A stretch of 64,000 bases of DNA from an uncultured Clostridia bacterium (GCA_944384195.1 CALWSK010000001.1:348105-412104); one strand, 5' to 3'; positions 23,462 to 33,344 are shown, numbered from the stretch's first letter. The notes: generated by a model from the sequence alone, not told the origin. Numbers and translations: made by a program.

Positions 23462-24895
23462 TTATTTTTCTTCAATTTTTATACTTCCTTTTTTTAACAT
23501 AAAGAAAGCAAATAATGCTATAGCAACTATAATTCCTGCTATGTTAGATATATTAGATGGTAATCTAAATCCTTCCTTCGCTTGCATTATATAAGAAACA
23601 CATACATAAGACATCATAGTAGCTGGTAATATAGCTATAAAATAATTTTTTCTATTTTTATAAAGATATACACCTGCTGTCCATAAAAAAATTGTTGCCA
23701 AAGTTTGATTAGACCAAGCAAAATATCTCCAAATAATCTCAAAATTAACTATTGTTAATAATATACAAACAACAAATAAAGGTATAGCTATAATAAATCT
23801 TTTAGCTATTTTTTTCTGGTCTATTTTAAAAGCATCAGATATTGTAAGCCTAGCACTTCTAAAAGCAGTATCTCCAGAAGTTATAGGACAAGCAACAACT
23901 CCTAAAACAGCTAAAATTGAACCAACAGTCCCTAAAAGTTCTTTAGAAACAAGATTTACAACTCCAGCCGTACCTTTATTCGCTGCTAAAGCTTCAGAAA
24001 CACCCTCTGGAGTTTTAAAGAATGATATAGTAACAGCACACCATATTAAAGCAACTATTCCTTCTACAACCATAGCGCCATAAAATACTGCTTTTGTTTC
24101 TTTAGGACTTCTTACACAACGAGCCATCATAGGAGATTGTGTAGCGTGAAATCCAGATAAAGCACCACAAGCTATAGTAACGAATAAAAATGGAAATACA
24201 TTAAGTCCATCTGGATGTAAACTAGCAGAAAAAGTTTCTTTATTTAGTTCTACCATAGGAGCAGTTCCATTAAAATGATTAATAAACATACTCCCACATA
24301 ATCCTATAGCCATAAGTATAAGACAAATTCCAAAAATAGGATATATTTTACCTATAATTTTATCTACTGGTAAAACTGTTGCTAATATGTAATAAATAAT
24401 AATAATACCTACTAATATTGTTTGATTAATTCCAGTAAGAGTAGATAAAAGACCTGCTGGCGATATAACAAAAACAGTACCTACAAGGATTAATAGGATA
24501 ACAGAAAAAACACGCATAACATTTTTCATACCATTACCTAAATATATCCCTACTATTTCTGATACAGAAGTTCCGTTATGTTTCATAGAAACAACCCCAG
24601 ATAAAAAGTCGTGTACTGCTCCTGCAAATATTGTTCCAAATGTTATCCAAAGGAAAGCAACTGGACCAAAACAAGCTCCAAGTATAGCCCCAAATATAGG
24701 GCCTGTCCCTGCAATATTTAAAAATTGAATAAGTAATACCTTATGAAGAGGCATCGGAATATAATCAACACCATCTTCCATAGTCATAGCTGGAGTTGAC
24801 TGATTTTCATCTAAAGCAGCTTGTTTATAAACATAACTACCATATATAAAATATCCACCAACTAATATAGCTAGACAAATTAAAAAAGTAATCAT
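23462..24895 (-). CDS. cstA: carbon starvation protein A (CstA), peptide/pyruvate transporter family
   Basis: A 477-aa protein with some 13 membrane segments. Conserved blocks are seen: MEDGVDYIPM near 42, IAGTGPIFGAILGACFGP near 68, HDFLSGVVSMKHNG near 100, and the core GALSGFHATQSPMMARC near 245. In E. coli, CstA-family proteins take up peptides or pyruvate under carbon starvation. The short form (about 480 aa) is the usual one in Firmicutes. Substrate here is not determined. Confidence 0.93.
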   Translation of the reverse strand: MITFLICLAILVGGYFIYGSYVYKQAALDENQSTPAMTMEDGVDYIPMPLHKVLLIQFLNIAGTGPIFGAILGACFGPVAFLWITFGTIFAGAVHDFLSGVVSMKHNGTSVSEIVGIYLGNGMKNVMRVFSVILLILVGTVFVISPAGLLSTLTGINQTILVGIIIIYYILATVLPVDKIIGKIYPIFGICLILMAIGLCGSMFINHFNGTAPMVELNKETFSASLHPDGLNVFPFLFVTIACGALSGFHATQSPMMARCVRSPKETKAVFYGAMVVEGIVALIWCAVTISFFKTPEGVSEALAANKGTAGVVNLVSKELLGTVGSILAVLGVVACPITSGDTAFRSARLTISDAFKIDQKKIAKRFIIAIPLFVVCILLTIVNFEIIWRYFAWSNQTLATIFLWTAGVYLYKNRKNYFIAILPATMMSYVCVSYIMQAKEGFRLPSNISNIAGIIVAIALFAFFMLKKGSIKIEEK

Positions 24896-24927
24896 ATTAC
24901 CCCTCCTTAAATTTCTCTATTAATAAT

Positions 24928-24956
24928 ATTATACACATTTAATGTATAAATTGCAA
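24928..24956 (-). promoter_or_regulatory. cstA promoter with an internal palindrome
   Basis: On the minus strand TTGCAA (24951-24956) and TATAAT (24928-24933) are separated by 17 bp. The spacer and -10 hold TATACA-N7-TGTATA, a dyad placed where a repressor would block polymerase. Confidence 0.6.
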
Positions 24957-25060
24957 TATTTTTTTATTTTTTACATAAAACGACATATTTTCTTTTTATA
25001 AAATAATAAAAATATGCAAAATATACAATTTTTTTATAAAATTTTGAATAAAATATAAAA

Positions 25061-25081
25061 GACGTAGATTTAAACTACGCC
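25061..25081 (-). terminator. rpoD operon terminator
   Basis: GGCGTAG pairs with CTACGTC on the minus strand right after the rpoD stop, followed by TTTTATATTTT. Confidence 0.75.
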
Positions 25082-25090
25082 TTATACATT

Positions 25091-26218
25091 TTATAAATAA
25101 TCTCTAAGTTTTTTACTTCTACTAGGATGTCTAAGCTTTCTAAGAGCCTTAGCTTCTATTTGTCTTATACGCTCTCTAGTAACATTAAATACTTTACCTA
25201 CTTCTTCTAAAGTCCTAGCTCTTCCATCATCAAGCCCAAATCTAAGTCTTAACACTTTCTCTTCTCTTTCTGTTAGTGTATCTAAAACTTCTATAAGTTG
25301 CTCTTTTAAAAGAGTAAATGCCGCAGCATCAGATGGTGCCGGAACATCATCATCTGGAATAAAATCTCCAAGATGGCTATCTTCTTCTTCTCCTATAGGA
25401 GTTTCTAAAGATACTGGCTCTTGAGCAATTTTTCTTATTTCTCTAACCTTTTCTATAGGCATTTCCATTTCTTTTGCAAGCTCTTCATCAGTTGGTTCTC
25501 TACCAAGTTCTTGCAAAAGATGTCTAGATACTCGAATAAGTTTATTTATAGTCTCTACCATATGCACTGGTATACGTATAGTTCTTGCTTGGTCTGCTAT
25601 AGCTCTTGTTATGGCTTGTCTTATCCACCAAGTAGCATAGGTACTAAATTTAAAGCCTTTGCTATAATCAAATTTTTCTACTGCTTTTATAAGCCCAAGA
25701 TTTCCTTCTTGTATAAGGTCTAAAAATAGCATACCTCTTCCTACATATCTTTTAGCTATACTAACAACAAGTCTAAGGTTTGCCTCTGCAAGACGTTTTT
25801 TAGCCATTTCGTCCCCTTCAGACATTCTCTTAGCAAGTTCCATTTCTTCTTCTGCACTAAGAAGGTCAACCTTTCCTATTTCTTTTAAATACATTCTTAC
25901 ATGGTCATCTATATTTATATTAGCTTCTACAAGGTTTAAATCTATATCTTTTTCTAAATTTTCAAGACTCTCTAAAGACTCTATCTCTTCTATATCTTCA
26001 AGATTATCTACTTTGCTTTCCATAAGTTCAATATCTATAACTTCTATATTTTGTAATTCTAGATATTCATATATCTTATCAAAATGTTCTGGTTCAAGCT
26101 CCATATCAGATAAGATTTTCATCATATCTTTATATTTTATAACACCTTTTTTCTTTTTTCCTAAAGACACTAGTTCTTTTATCTTGCTTGTAAACAAGGC
26201 TTCATCTATATTTTTCAA
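25091..26218 (-). CDS. rpoD: primary RNA polymerase sigma factor (SigA/RpoD)
   Basis: A 375-aa group 1 sigma factor. Region 1.1 has an acidic stretch ([16 protein letters not shown]). Region 1.2 ([17 protein letters not shown]) and region 2 follow ([19 protein letters not shown], then [17 protein letters not shown]). Then come region 3 and region 4 with the -35-reading helix ([21 protein letters not shown]). The start is TTG with GGGGAG 8 nt upstream. It follows dnaG by 21 bp in the classical macromolecular-synthesis operon and should read the TTGACA/TATAAT promoters listed here. Confidence 0.98.
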   Translation of the reverse strand: MKNIDEALFTSKIKELVSLGKKKKGVIKYKDMMKILSDMELEPEHFDKIYEYLELQNIEVIDIELMESKVDNLEDIEEIESLESLENLEKDIDLNLVEANINIDDHVRMYLKEIGKVDLLSAEEEMELAKRMSEGDEMAKKRLAEANLRLVVSIAKRYVGRGMLFLDLIQEGNLGLIKAVEKFDYSKGFKFSTYATWWIRQAITRAIADQARTIRIPVHMVETINKLIRVSRHLLQELGREPTDEELAKEMEMPIEKVREIRKIAQEPVSLETPIGEEEDSHLGDFIPDDDVPAPSDAAAFTLLKEQLIEVLDTLTEREEKVLRLRFGLDDGRARTLEEVGKVFNVTRERIRQIEAKALRKLRHPSRSKKLRDYL

Positions 26219-26239
26219 GTTCTTTACTCCCCTTTTATA

Positions 26240-27973
26240 CTAAATAGTTATATATAGTTTATCTAAATTTTTATTTTTTTCATAAGCTTCTTTTACAATT
26301 TCTTCACTTTTATTTTCTAATATAAGCTTTTCATAATAAGATTTTTTTATAATTTTAATTTGGTCATTTATAAGCTTTTCTATTCTATTTATATCAGAAA
26401 AATCTAATTTAAGCATAAACAAACTAGATATCTGTTTTTGGTCTTTTTCATCAAACTTTAATATTAAATCAGCTAAGCATATAGGATTATTTTGTTCATA
26501 ATGACTTATAATCATATCTAAAAGTCTTATATATATAGGCTCTACAAACTCTTCCTTATTTATATAAGGCTCTAATTTAGTATATATATGTCTATCACTA
26601 GCTATTATATTTATAATAAATTCTCTTGCTTTTTCTATTCTACTATTTTTAGGCTCTTGCCTTTTATAGTTTATATGTTCAAAATCATTATTATCAATAA
26701 GCAAAGATACTTCTTGTAAAATAGCTTCTTTTTCTATACCAGTTATATTACTAGTTTCCTTTACAAACACATCTCTTTCTACCGGACTTTTAAGACTTGC
26801 TATTATTTTAGAAATATCTTTTGTAAATTCTATTTTATCCATAGAATTATCAATATTATATTCTTTAAGTTTTTGCTTTATTTGGAAATATATATAGCTT
26901 TTAGCACTATTTAGTAAGCTTATAAAACTTTCTGCTCCAAATTTTTTTATATATTCATCTGGGTCTTTAGCTCCTTCTAAAACTGCCACACGCACCGATA
27001 TTCCATTTTGTACAAGCAAAGGAATAGCTTTTAAAGTAGCCTTAATTCCAGCCTCATCATTATCAAACATTAATATGACTTTATCGGCATACTTTTTAAG
27101 TAGCTTAATATGGTTTTGATTAAAAGCAGTTCCCAAAGAAGCCACCACATTATGCACTCCAGCTTGATATATAGATATTACATCAAGATAACCTTCTGCT
27201 ATAATAAGCTCTCTTCTTTTATTATTCTTAGCTATGTTTATATTGTATAAATTAAAACTTTTGTTAAATATAGGTGTATCTGGAGAATTTAGATATTTAG
27301 CTTTATCTCTATTTAGTAAATCTCTTCCTCCAAATCCTATTATCCTTCCAAAAGAATCTATTATAGGAAACATAAGCCTTCCAGAAAATCTATCAAAAAA
27401 AGAACCATTATTTCCTTGTATTACAAGTCCAGATTTTAATATTATCTCATCACTATATCCTTTTTGCTTTAAAAAAATATATACATCATCATTTTTTAAA
27501 AGAGAATATCCTATTCCAAAACGTCTACTAGAATTAGTATTTATTTGTCTGTTTTTTAGATAATCAATAGCTAAAGTCCCCTCTGAAGAAAACAAATTAT
27601 CATAAAATTTTCTAGCTACTATCTTATGTATCTCATAAAGCGTGTTTTTTTCTTCCTGCTCTTGTTGTGATGAAAAATCATTAGTAGGTAAATCATAGTT
27701 TATTCTATTTGCTAAAAACTCTAGGGCTTCTAAAAAATTATAGTTTTCCATATCCATAATAAAATTAAAAACTGTACCAGAAGCTCCACACCCAAAGCAA
27801 TGATAAAGTTGTTTATCTGGGCTCACAGAAAAAGAAGGAGTGTTCTCTTTATGAAAAGGGCAAATCCCAACATAAGAGCTACCTCTTTGTTTAAGAGGCG
27901 TATATGCATTTATAAGCTCTACTATGTCATTTCCAAGACGCACTTCTTCTATTATTTCCTCAGAATATCTCAT
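26240..27973 (-). CDS. dnaG: DNA primase
   Basis: DnaG lays down RNA primers at the replication fork. The CHC2 zinc ribbon is visible (CPFHKENTPSF..YHCFGCGASG, residues about 38-65). The TOPRIM core has EGYLDVISIYQAG near 260 and MFDNDEAGIKA near 302. The C-terminal helicase-binding part is weakly conserved as usual. At 577 aa it is a normal length. It is upstream of rpoD in the same operon. Confidence 0.97.
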   Translation of the reverse strand: MRYSEEIIEEVRLGNDIVELINAYTPLKQRGSSYVGICPFHKENTPSFSVSPDKQLYHCFGCGASGTVFNFIMDMENYNFLEALEFLANRINYDLPTNDFSSQQEQEEKNTLYEIHKIVARKFYDNLFSSEGTLAIDYLKNRQINTNSSRRFGIGYSLLKNDDVYIFLKQKGYSDEIILKSGLVIQGNNGSFFDRFSGRLMFPIIDSFGRIIGFGGRDLLNRDKAKYLNSPDTPIFNKSFNLYNINIAKNNKRRELIIAEGYLDVISIYQAGVHNVVASLGTAFNQNHIKLLKKYADKVILMFDNDEAGIKATLKAIPLLVQNGISVRVAVLEGAKDPDEYIKKFGAESFISLLNSAKSYIYFQIKQKLKEYNIDNSMDKIEFTKDISKIIASLKSPVERDVFVKETSNITGIEKEAILQEVSLLIDNNDFEHINYKRQEPKNSRIEKAREFIINIIASDRHIYTKLEPYINKEEFVEPIYIRLLDMIISHYEQNNPICLADLILKFDEKDQKQISSLFMLKLDFSDINRIEKLINDQIKIIKKSYYEKLILENKSEEIVKEAYEKNKNLDKLYITI

Positions 27974-28030
27974 ATTATCTAAACTCCAATTTTAAATATA
28001 TGTATTCATAATACATATTCGACATATTTT

Positions 28031-29008
28031 TTAAAATTCCTTTTTATTTTTTATTTTTTCTCTATATATTTTTATAGCATATCTATCTGTCATTCCTGCT
28101 ATGTAGTCTACAACAGCAAGTTGCTTATTTTCGGCGTTTTTATACATTTTAGGAACAAGATTAAAATTTTCAAAATAATATTTATAAATACTTTCTATCA
28201 TAATAGCATAATTTTTTCGCTCTTCCTTAACAAATCCAACTGTATATACATTATCAAATAGGAATTTTCTAAGTAAATACATATATTTTTTTACTTCTTT
28301 ATCTATTAAAATATCATTTTTATCTTGGCTATTTTTTATAATATTATTTACCAAAAATTCTACGCGATTTTTATGTGTTTTGCCTAACACATTTATACAA
28401 TCACTTGGTAAATCTTCTTCTTTTAATATGCCAGCTCTTATAGCATCATCTATATCGTGGTTTATATATGCTATTTTATCTGCTATTTGCACTACCTTTC
28501 CTTCTAATGTAGAAGGTTTGCATCTTCCTCTATGATTTAATATCCCATCTAATACTTCTTTAGAAAGATTTAAATCTTCTATTTTTGTTACTATTCTTAC
28601 ACTCTGCTTATTATGTTCAAATCCACCATATACCATATTATTTAAAGCATCTTCTCCAAGATGCCCAAAAGGAGTATGCCCAAGATCGTGTCCAAGAGCT
28701 ATAGCTTCTGTTAAATCCTCATTTAAAAACAACCCTCCAGCTATTGTCCTAGCTATTTGAGATACCTCAAGAGTATGTGTCATTCTTGTTCTAAAATGGT
28801 CATCTTCTGGAGCTATAAAAACTTGAGTTTTATGCATAAGCCTTCTAAAAGCCTTACTGTGTATAATTTTATCTCTATCTTTTTCAAAACAAGTCATTAT
28901 ATCGCTTTTATCTTCATCTTTTTCTCTTCCCAAACTATATTTGCTTTTTACTGCATATTTGCTAAGAATTTTTTCTTCTATCATTTCTTTCTTTCGTCTT
29001 ATATCCAA
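28031..29008 (-). CDS. dgt: dGTPase-like dNTP triphosphohydrolase (HD superfamily)
   Basis: A 325-aa enzyme that splits dNTPs to nucleoside and triphosphate. The HD metal site is intact: RMTHTLEVSQIART near residue 75, then LGHDLGHTPFGHLGEDAL near 107, and a distal VQIADKIAYINHDIDDA. The short type I-like form is usual in clostridia next to dnaG-rpoD. The start is TTG with GGAGGGG 6 nt upstream. Substrate preference is inferred from the family. Confidence 0.93.
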   Translation of the reverse strand: MDIRRKKEMIEEKILSKYAVKSKYSLGREKDEDKSDIMTCFEKDRDKIIHSKAFRRLMHKTQVFIAPEDDHFRTRMTHTLEVSQIARTIAGGLFLNEDLTEAIALGHDLGHTPFGHLGEDALNNMVYGGFEHNKQSVRIVTKIEDLNLSKEVLDGILNHRGRCKPSTLEGKVVQIADKIAYINHDIDDAIRAGILKEEDLPSDCINVLGKTHKNRVEFLVNNIIKNSQDKNDILIDKEVKKYMYLLRKFLFDNVYTVGFVKEERKNYAIMIESIYKYYFENFNLVPKMYKNAENKQLAVVDYIAGMTDRYAIKIYREKIKNKKEF

Positions 29009-29030
29009 AAAAACCCCTCCAATATCTAAG

Positions 29031-29591
29031 TTATTTAAATAAATGCTCTATAAGTATTTTAAAACCCATAAATACTAATATAGCTCCTCCAAATCTTTCT
29101 GCATTTTTAGAAAATAAACTTCCTATTTTTTTACCTAAAACCACTCCTGTTGTAGATAAAATAAATGCAACAACTCCTATTACTAAACATGCCTGTAATA
29201 TATTAACTTTTATAACTGCAAAGCTTACTCCAACCGCAAGAGCGTCTATACTTGTTGCAATAGCAAGAACACATAAGTTTTTTATAGAAATGTCCGTTTT
29301 TACCTGATCTTCTTCTTCATTTTTAAATGTTTCTAAAATCATACTAATACCTATGAGATTAAGAAGAATAAAAGCTATCCAATGGTCAAATCTTTCTATA
29401 CTAGAACTAAAAAATTTACCAAAAAAGTATCCTAAAAATGGCATCAAAAATTGAAATCCCCCAAAAAATATTCCAAATTTTAAAGCCAACCTAATATTTA
29501 TATCTTTTAAACATATTCCGTTTGATATAGCTACTGCAAATGCATCCATAGCAAGCCCCAAAGCTATAAAAATAATTTCTAAAATATTCAT
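29031..29591 (-). CDS. mntP: manganese efflux pump MntP
   Basis: A 186-aa protein with six membrane segments in two repeats. The family's acidic membrane motifs are visible as GLAMDAFAVAISNG near residue 13 and ATSIDALAVGVSFA near 113. MntP exports Mn(II). I see no yybP-ykoY manganese riboswitch upstream. A plain promoter is present on the minus strand (TTGTTA 29652-29657, TATAAT 29629-29634). Confidence 0.93.
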   Translation of the reverse strand: MNILEIIFIALGLAMDAFAVAISNGICLKDINIRLALKFGIFFGGFQFLMPFLGYFFGKFFSSSIERFDHWIAFILLNLIGISMILETFKNEEEDQVKTDISIKNLCVLAIATSIDALAVGVSFAVIKVNILQACLVIGVVAFILSTTGVVLGKKIGSLFSKNAERFGGAILVFMGFKILIEHLFK

Positions 29592-29628
29592 TTGTAGTCT
29601 CCTAAATTTATAATAATTTTATATAAAG

Positions 29629-29657
29629 ATTATAGTATATAAATCTGCTATTAACAA
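29629..29657 (-). promoter_or_regulatory. mntP promoter
   Basis: TTGTTA and TATAAT with a 17-bp spacer on the minus strand, about 40 bp upstream of the mntP ATG. Confidence 0.65.
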
Positions 29658-29730
29658 TAGAAAAATCAAATTTATACAAAATTATATCCTTATCTATATT
29701 TTTGTATACAAAGTTTTATGTATAATTTTA

Positions 29731-29759
29731 TTGAAAAATAATAATTTAAGTGTTATTAT
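29731..29759 (+). promoter_or_regulatory. promoter of the dnaD-dnaC operon
   Basis: TTGAAA (29731-29736) and TATTAT (29754-29759) with a 17-bp spacer, 37 bp before the ATG at 29797. Confidence 0.7.
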
Positions 29760-29796
29760 TATATTAAAATTATTGTTAGATTAAATAGGAGGACAT

Positions 29797-30771
29797 ATGA
29801 GTTTAGATAATTTTTTTGACTATTTTCCATTTGTTCCAATTTCTAAAAATTTTATAGAACAATATATCCCAAAAACAAATCCATCTTTTGTTATAATATA
29901 TATTTATATTCTAAATCTTACTATGCAAAATAAACCTATATCACTAGATGATATTTCATTAGATTTAGATATATTAAGCTCTGATATATTAAAAGCTCTT
30001 ATATATTGGCAAGATAAAAACCTTATAAAATTCACAAAACAGTCTGATAATATATACCTTTTAGATTTTCTAAATATAAATGCTCCTTCTAAAGAAATAA
30101 AACAAACTGAAGATAACCTTTTTAATAAAGAAAATCAAAAGATAGAGGAATTATTTAGACTTGCTGAAAAAAAACTAGCTAAAACTTTAAACTATAACGA
30201 AAAGCAAACTCTTATAAAACTATATGAAAATTATGATTTATCCGCCGAAATTTTAGCTATACTCCTTACATACTGTATAGAAAAAGGTAAAAATAACTTT
30301 AGATATATAGAAAAAGTTGCTATAGACTGGTATGAAAATAAAATAGATACAATAGAAAAAGCAGAAGCTTATATACAATTTTTTGATAATGACTATAAAG
30401 AAATATTTGAAGTATTTGGTATAAAATATAGAGCTCCTGCTCCTATAGAAAAATCTTTTTTAAATAAATGGATATTTGAATATAAAATGTCTATCGATAT
30501 GATAAAAAAAGCTTGTGAAAAAACTATTTTAAAAACAAGCTCTCCTAATTTTCAATACGCAGATAGTATATTAAAAAGTTGGTATACAAAAAATATACAT
30601 AATATAAAAGATATACCAAAAGATAGTTCCTTTAAGAAAAACTCTAATCAAGATAAACCAGTAGTAAAAAGAAGTAAGTTTGTAAACTATGAACAAAGCC
30701 CTATAGATTATGACATTCTTAGAAGAATAGAAGAAAAATCCTTAATGGGAGGAAGCTACAAAGATGAATAA
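29797..30771 (+). CDS. dnaD: DnaD domain replication-initiation protein
   Basis: A 324-aa protein with an N-terminal winged-helix-like part and two tandem DnaD (DDBH2) domains, about residues 125-195 and 205-275. The first ends YIEKVAIDWYENKI and the second ends FQYADSILKSWYTKNI, the typical Tyr-Ile-Trp signature. DnaD proteins remodel DNA and help load the replicative helicase. The next gene, the helicase loader, overlaps its end by 8 bp. Confidence 0.88.
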   Translation: MSLDNFFDYFPFVPISKNFIEQYIPKTNPSFVIIYIYILNLTMQNKPISLDDISLDLDILSSDILKALIYWQDKNLIKFTKQSDNIYLLDFLNINAPSKEIKQTEDNLFNKENQKIEELFRLAEKKLAKTLNYNEKQTLIKLYENYDLSAEILAILLTYCIEKGKNNFRYIEKVAIDWYENKIDTIEKAEAYIQFFDNDYKEIFEVFGIKYRAPAPIEKSFLNKWIFEYKMSIDMIKKACEKTILKTSSPNFQYADSILKSWYTKNIHNIKDIPKDSSFKKNSNQDKPVVKRSKFVNYEQSPIDYDILRRIEEKSLMGGSYKDE

Positions 30772-31750
30772 AAGAGAAATTTTTGATTCTATACAAAAGG
30801 AATATGAACAATTACAATTAGTAGCAAAAGAAAAACTTGAAAGAAAAAAAATATTTTGTTATGAAAAATGCCCAAGAATAAAAGAAATAGACGAGCAACT
30901 TCAAAATACAGCTATAAAAATTTCTAAAACTCTTATTGGTGCAAATAAAGAAAATAAACAAAATTATGTAAACTATATAAAAAAATTAACACAAGATTTA
31001 ACAAAAGAAAAAGACTATATTCTTTCTAAAAATGGTTTTAATAAAGACTTCTTTGAAAATATCTATATTTGCAAAAAATGTAAAGACACTGGATATATAG
31101 ATAAAAAAAGATGTGATTGCTTTAAACAAAAGCTCATAGAAAAATATTATAAAATGTCAAATATAATGCCAAAAACTCCAGAGAAATTTCCTATAGAAAA
31201 TTGTTCTAAAGAGGTAACTCCACCAAATACCATTTCTCCATATCAAAATATGCAACATATATTAAAAGTATCTACTGACTTTGTAGAAAATTTTGATAAA
31301 AAATTTCAAAATTTACTATTTTATGGTGACGTAGGACTTGGTAAAACATTACTTTGTAATATAATAGCAAAAGATATATTAAATAAAGGTCATACAGTTT
31401 TATATTCTAGTGCATTTTCTCTTTTTGAAATGTTTGAAAAATCAAAATTTAAAAAAGACAATATTGATAATATAGATGATTATATGCTAGAATTCCCTAA
31501 AACTGCAGACTTATTAGTAATAGACGACTTAGGTACAGAATTTATAACTACTCTCTCTACGTCAGAGCTTTTTGACATAATAAACTCTAGATTATTAAAT
31601 AAAAAACATACTATAATCTCTACAAACTTATCTTCTAATTCTCTTTCAGAAATATATTCTTCAAGAATTATTTCAAGAATATATGGCTCATATGAAGTAT
31701 TAAGATTTTTTGGAGAAGATGTACGTTTAAAAAAACGTGATATTGATTAG
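30764..31750 (+). CDS. dnaC: DnaC/DnaI-like helicase loader ATPase
   Basis: A 328-aa AAA+ protein. A zinc-binding cluster is in the N-terminal third (CKKCKDTGYIDKKRCDCF, near 103-120). Walker A is LLFYGDVGLGKTLL near 187, Walker B LLVIDDLGTEF near 250, and the arginine-finger end SRIISRIYGSYEVLRFFGEDVR is present. It loads the DnaB-type helicase with DnaD. Cotranscribed with dnaD. Confidence 0.92.
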   Translation: MNKREIFDSIQKEYEQLQLVAKEKLERKKIFCYEKCPRIKEIDEQLQNTAIKISKTLIGANKENKQNYVNYIKKLTQDLTKEKDYILSKNGFNKDFFENIYICKKCKDTGYIDKKRCDCFKQKLIEKYYKMSNIMPKTPEKFPIENCSKEVTPPNTISPYQNMQHILKVSTDFVENFDKKFQNLLFYGDVGLGKTLLCNIIAKDILNKGHTVLYSSAFSLFEMFEKSKFKKDNIDNIDDYMLEFPKTADLLVIDDLGTEFITTLSTSELFDIINSRLLNKKHTIISTNLSSNSLSEIYSSRIISRIYGSYEVLRFFGEDVRLKKRDID

Positions 31751-31809
31751 TATATATCTATAAAAATATGATAATAATATTTTTAACTTAAGTAATAAGG
31801 GGGCATATT

Positions 31810-32478
31810 TTGTTAAAACTTATATATATAGCTCTAGCTCCAATTTTTATAATATTATTATCAATATATATAAAAGATAGATATGAAAAAGAACCTATGT
31901 ATTTAGCCATTACTGGTTGTTTTTATGGACTAATTTTTGCCTTTCCCATATCTTTTACAGAACACTTTCTATCTATCTTTTCTCCTTCAAGACCTTTCTA
32001 TTACAAGCTTTATACTGCGTTTATAGTAGCATCTTTAGTGGAAGAAGCATATAAATATATAATACTAAGGTTTTTAATATGGAAAAATCAAAATTATAAT
32101 GAACCTTTTGATGCTATGTTATATGCTGTTTATATATCACTTGGCTTTGCAAGTATAGAAAATATTTTATATATATTTAATAAAGATATGGGAGGACTTT
32201 TAACTGCTATATTAAGAGCAATTTTTTCTATTCCAGCTCATGCAATATTTGGAATATATATGGGATATTATCTTTCTAAAAGTAAGTATTTTAAAAAAAG
32301 TGGTTTACTTTCTTTTATTATGCCATTTTTTATTCATGGTATGTACGATTTTATTCTATTTTCTGATATCCCATATCACGCCCTTTTCTTTATTATTTTC
32401 TATTTATATATAATTATTATAAGTCTTAAACGTATTAACTTTTATATAAAAATTTCACCATTTAAAAATAAAAAATAA
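31810..32478 (+). CDS. prsW: PrsW-like intramembrane protease family protein
   Basis: A 222-aa protein with about seven membrane segments. Family motifs are present: KDRYEKEP near residue 22, the paired glutamates in SLVEEAYKYIILR near 76, EPFDAMLYAVYISLGFASIEN near 97, and histidines in PAHAIFGIYMGY and FIHGMYDF. In B. subtilis PrsW cleaves the anti-sigma factor RsiW; the target here is unknown. The start is TTG with GGGGG upstream. Confidence 0.88.
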   Translation: MLKLIYIALAPIFIILLSIYIKDRYEKEPMYLAITGCFYGLIFAFPISFTEHFLSIFSPSRPFYYKLYTAFIVASLVEEAYKYIILRFLIWKNQNYNEPFDAMLYAVYISLGFASIENILYIFNKDMGGLLTAILRAIFSIPAHAIFGIYMGYYLSKSKYFKKSGLLSFIMPFFIHGMYDFILFSDIPYHALFFIIFYLYIIIISLKRINFYIKISPFKNKK

Positions 32479-32494
32479 AATTTTTAATAAAAGG

Positions 32495-32523
32495 TTGAAA
32501 ATTATTAATAAAAGGAGTATACT
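32495..32523 (+). promoter_or_regulatory. promoter of the NUDIX operon
   Basis: TTGAAA (32495-32500) and TATACT (32518-32523) with a 17-bp spacer, upstream of the GTG at 32600. Confidence 0.7.
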
Positions 32524-32599
32524 TTTAATAAAGGCTTATAGGTTGTTTAACTAATACGGCATATTATTACCAATTACTATAACATCGGAGGAATTAATT

Positions 32600-33070
32600 G
32601 TGATAGAAGCTATTAGTTGCGGAGGTGTGGTAATTCATCACGGGAAAGTCTTATTACTTTATAAAAATCAAAACGGACGCTATATGGGTTGGGTTATGCC
32701 AAAAGGCACTGTAGAAGAAGGTGAAACCTTTAGACAGACTGCTTTAAGAGAAGTTAAAGAGGAAACTGGCGCTTGTGCAAAAATTATAAAATATATCGGC
32801 AAAACTGTATATACTTTTCAAGGTAATTCAGATTTAATTAATAAAACAGTTCACTGGTACCTTATGACTACAGATTCTTTTTATTGTAAGCCTCAAGCAG
32901 AAGAGTTTTTTGTAGATGCGGGCTACTATAAACAACACGAAGCTTATTATCTGCTTAAATTTAATGATGAACGCCAGATTATGAAACGTGCATACGCCGA
33001 ATATATTGAGTACAAGAAAAAGCTTTTTAAAAAAAATAAAAACCTGTATAAAAAAGGGGGATTAAAATGA
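32600..33070 (+). CDS. NUDIX hydrolase
   Basis: A 156-aa protein with a perfect Nudix box (G-x5-E-x7-REU-x-EE-x-GU) in GTVEEGETFRQTAL followed by REVKEETGA. It is preceded by the GWVMPK strand. The family hydrolyses nucleoside diphosphates linked to another moiety; substrate unknown. The GTG start has GGAGGA 7 nt upstream. Base composition is slightly less AT-rich than neighbours (more C/G at third positions), perhaps from high expression. The 81-aa gene overlaps its stop by 4 bp. Confidence 0.9.
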   Translation: MIEAISCGGVVIHHGKVLLLYKNQNGRYMGWVMPKGTVEEGETFRQTALREVKEETGACAKIIKYIGKTVYTFQGNSDLINKTVHWYLMTTDSFYCKPQAEEFFVDAGYYKQHEAYYLLKFNDERQIMKRAYAEYIEYKKKLFKKNKNLYKKGGLK

Positions 33071-33312
33071 AAACAGAACTTTCAATCCAAGAAATCAAAA
33101 AAGAAATAGAAAAGCTTTCAAAAAAAATAAGTAATAAAACTGCTTTATTTGCAATAGTAGGAGTTGTCCTAGGAATTATCGCCTTTATAATTGTTGCTAT
33201 AAAAATAAAAAATAGATTAGAGCTAATCTCTGATGATGAAGATTTTTATTGTGATGATGAAGATTTTTATGAAGATTATCACGCCCTAGATTATGAAGAA
33301 GATGAAGAATAA
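33067..33312 (+). CDS. small membrane protein with acidic tail
   Basis: An 81-aa protein with an N-terminal Lys/Glu-rich helix, one membrane segment (about residues 26-46, TALFAIVGVVLGIIAFIIV), and a very acidic C-terminal tail containing DDEDFY twice. The start codon overlaps the NUDIX stop (ATGA), so the two are translationally coupled. The repeated 18-bp coding segment in the tail is perfect. Function unknown. Confidence 0.7.
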   Translation: MKTELSIQEIKKEIEKLSKKISNKTALFAIVGVVLGIIAFIIVAIKIKNRLELISDDEDFYCDDEDFYEDYHALDYEEDEE

Positions 33313-33344
33313 AAATAAGCCCAATAAATTTTGGGCTTATTTTT
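33311..33344. terminator. bidirectional terminator between the small membrane protein and LacI-type gene
   Basis: AATAAGCCCA pairs with TGGGCTTATT, flanked by A5 and T5 runs, serving both convergent genes. Confidence 0.85.

Noticed and set aside
29592..29796. Manganese riboswitch upstream of mntP
   Set aside because: None of the conserved yybP-ykoY loop sequences is present; the gap holds two ordinary divergent promoters.
32600..33070. Recent horizontal transfer of the NUDIX gene because of its less AT-rich codons
   Set aside because: The shift is mild, the gene has a normal local promoter, and no mobile-element sign flanks it; high expression explains it as well.
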